Shown: positions 18,700 to 19,203 of the stretch, piece by piece | Layout: each line of letters begins with the position of its first letter | How positions within the stretch are numbered: position 1 is the first letter of the stretch | Assembly: GCA_002427805.1 (NCBI GenBank) | Contig: DIZB01000031.1 | Location: 1 to 19,203 of the forward strand | Source: Candidatus Saccharibacteria bacterium UBA6039 | GTDB lineage: Bacteria > Patescibacteriota > Saccharimonadia > Saccharimonadales > Saccharimonadaceae | Direction of reading: 5' to 3' | DNA: 19,203 nucleotides | Translations under genes and position numbers: made by a program | Notes under the pieces: model-generated | Database searches by the model: none | Seen by the model: only the letters and a program-made list of their open reading frames with translations | Told to the model about the DNA's origin: nothing

Positions 18700-19203
18700 C
18701 TAATGACCAAGCGGCTTAAATAACTGTTGAACGGATGTAAATAAGCCCTGGAATATGTTTTGTTGAGTTAGCTGGAGCGTCGCATCAACCGGTGTCCCAA
18801 CGGAGAAACGGAAGTCACTGATATCGGCGTTTTTTATGCGTGCTTTTACAACCGTGTCGACACTATCTCCATTACTGACGAGTGCGACTGAGAAGATAGT
18901 TGCGGTTTGCATGCTGTTGTCGGGTAGGCGTAACGTCACCTTATTTGATTTATCAATACGTGCATAGTCGGGAGGCGATAAATGGAAGTGGGCGCTTACG
19001 TACAGCGATCCCACTGTATCAACACTTGCCACAATACCACCAGCAGGAACATATGATCCAGCATGATAATCGATTTTTTCGATCACGCCATCATCACTTG
19101 CTTTGAGCTGAATATAGTTTGTTGTCGGATCGACGCTAAATGATAACGACGATGCACTAATGGTGCCTTTTGTAAGGGCATCATTAAGCCTGTCTCTTAT
19201 ACA
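18700..19203 (-). CDS. HlyD-type membrane fusion/adaptor protein, 5' end missing
   Basis: The C-terminal part of a HlyD-family periplasmic-adaptor-like protein, open to the contig edge. In the visible part, IQLKASDDGVIEKIDYHAG then SYVPAGGIVASVD is the second half of a biotinyl-lipoyl-like domain, followed by a beta-barrel (LYVSAHFHLSPPDYARI, VTLRLPDNSMQTATIF) and a short C-terminal amphipathic tail. The frame continues upstream of the internal GTG at 19086 without a stop, so that codon is not the start. The first five codons at the edge come from the adapter-like sequence and are not real protein. It is first in an operon with GH81. Such proteins partner ABC exporters or polysaccharide synthases; the partner gene would lie off the contig. 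Confidence 0.75.
   Translation of the reverse strand, partial: CIRDRLNDALTKGTISASSLSFSVDPTTNYIQLKASDDGVIEKIDYHAGSYVPAGGIVASVDTVGSLYVSAHFHLSPPDYARIDKSNKVTLRLPDNSMQTATIFSVALVSNGDSVDTVVKARIKNADISDFRFSVGTPVDATLQLTQQNIFQGLFTSVQQLFKPLGH
19190..19203. other. Nextera/Tn5 mosaic-end adapter remnant
   Basis: The contig ends in CTGTCTCTTATACA, the first 14 bases of the Tn5 mosaic end used in Nextera libraries. It is a library artefact at the assembly edge rather than genomic sequence. Confidence 0.9.

Noticed and set aside
19086..19086. GTG at 19086 as the true start of the adaptor protein
   Set aside because: The frame continues upstream with adaptor-like sequence (NYIQLKASDDG) and the lipoyl-like half-domain would be cut; there is no ribosome site.

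Overview
The window looks like a fragment of a Patescibacteria (CPR) genome, most likely Candidatus Saccharibacteria (TM7). Reasons: it is AT-rich, genes are small and tightly packed, many genes lack a Shine-Dalgarno site and start about 6 nt after a -10 box (leaderless transcripts), and TGA is used as an ordinary stop, which argues against the Gracilibacteria and SR1 lineages. The taxonomic call is an inference; no rRNA or complete marker gene is present.

Region 1 (1 to about 12.2 kb) is a cassette-like array. Short genes of unrelated families follow each other, and after most of them, often starting exactly at the stop codon, lies a copy of a 27-bp repeat (about 17 recognisable copies, all in + orientation). 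The repeat is followed by a short GCTTAYG/CRTAAGC box that occurs in either orientation, often a terminator hairpin, and then an extended -10 and a leaderless ATG. Recognisable cargo: two Nudix hydrolases, an LCM-like SAM methyltransferase, an MmcQ/YjbR protein, a stand-alone CdiA-CT-like tRNase, a P-loop kinase, an HD phosphohydrolase, small membrane proteins (DUF1304, CBU_0592-like, TSUP half transporter, PH-like pair) and several unknowns. No recombinase gene is in the window. A degenerate tRNA-Trp occupies one cassette junction, at 11.8 kb.

Inside this region (10.0 to 11.6 kb) sits a small regulatory block: a Crp/Fnr-type regulator, a basic 99-aa protein and a 50-aa leaderless ORF, with three TGTG-N8-CACR palindromes. 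Two of these are centred exactly at -41.5 from the predicted transcription starts, the class II activator position.

Region 2 (12.7 to 19.2 kb) has no repeat copies and looks like core genome devoted to cell-surface polysaccharide. It holds a 1301-aa doubly membrane-anchored protein with DUF4082, Ig-like and polysaccharide-deacetylase-like domains, convergent with an operon of a HlyD-type adaptor (cut by the contig end) and a membrane-anchored GH81 endo-beta-1,3-glucanase. The last 14 bases match the Nextera/Tn5 mosaic end and are almost certainly adapter rather than genome.
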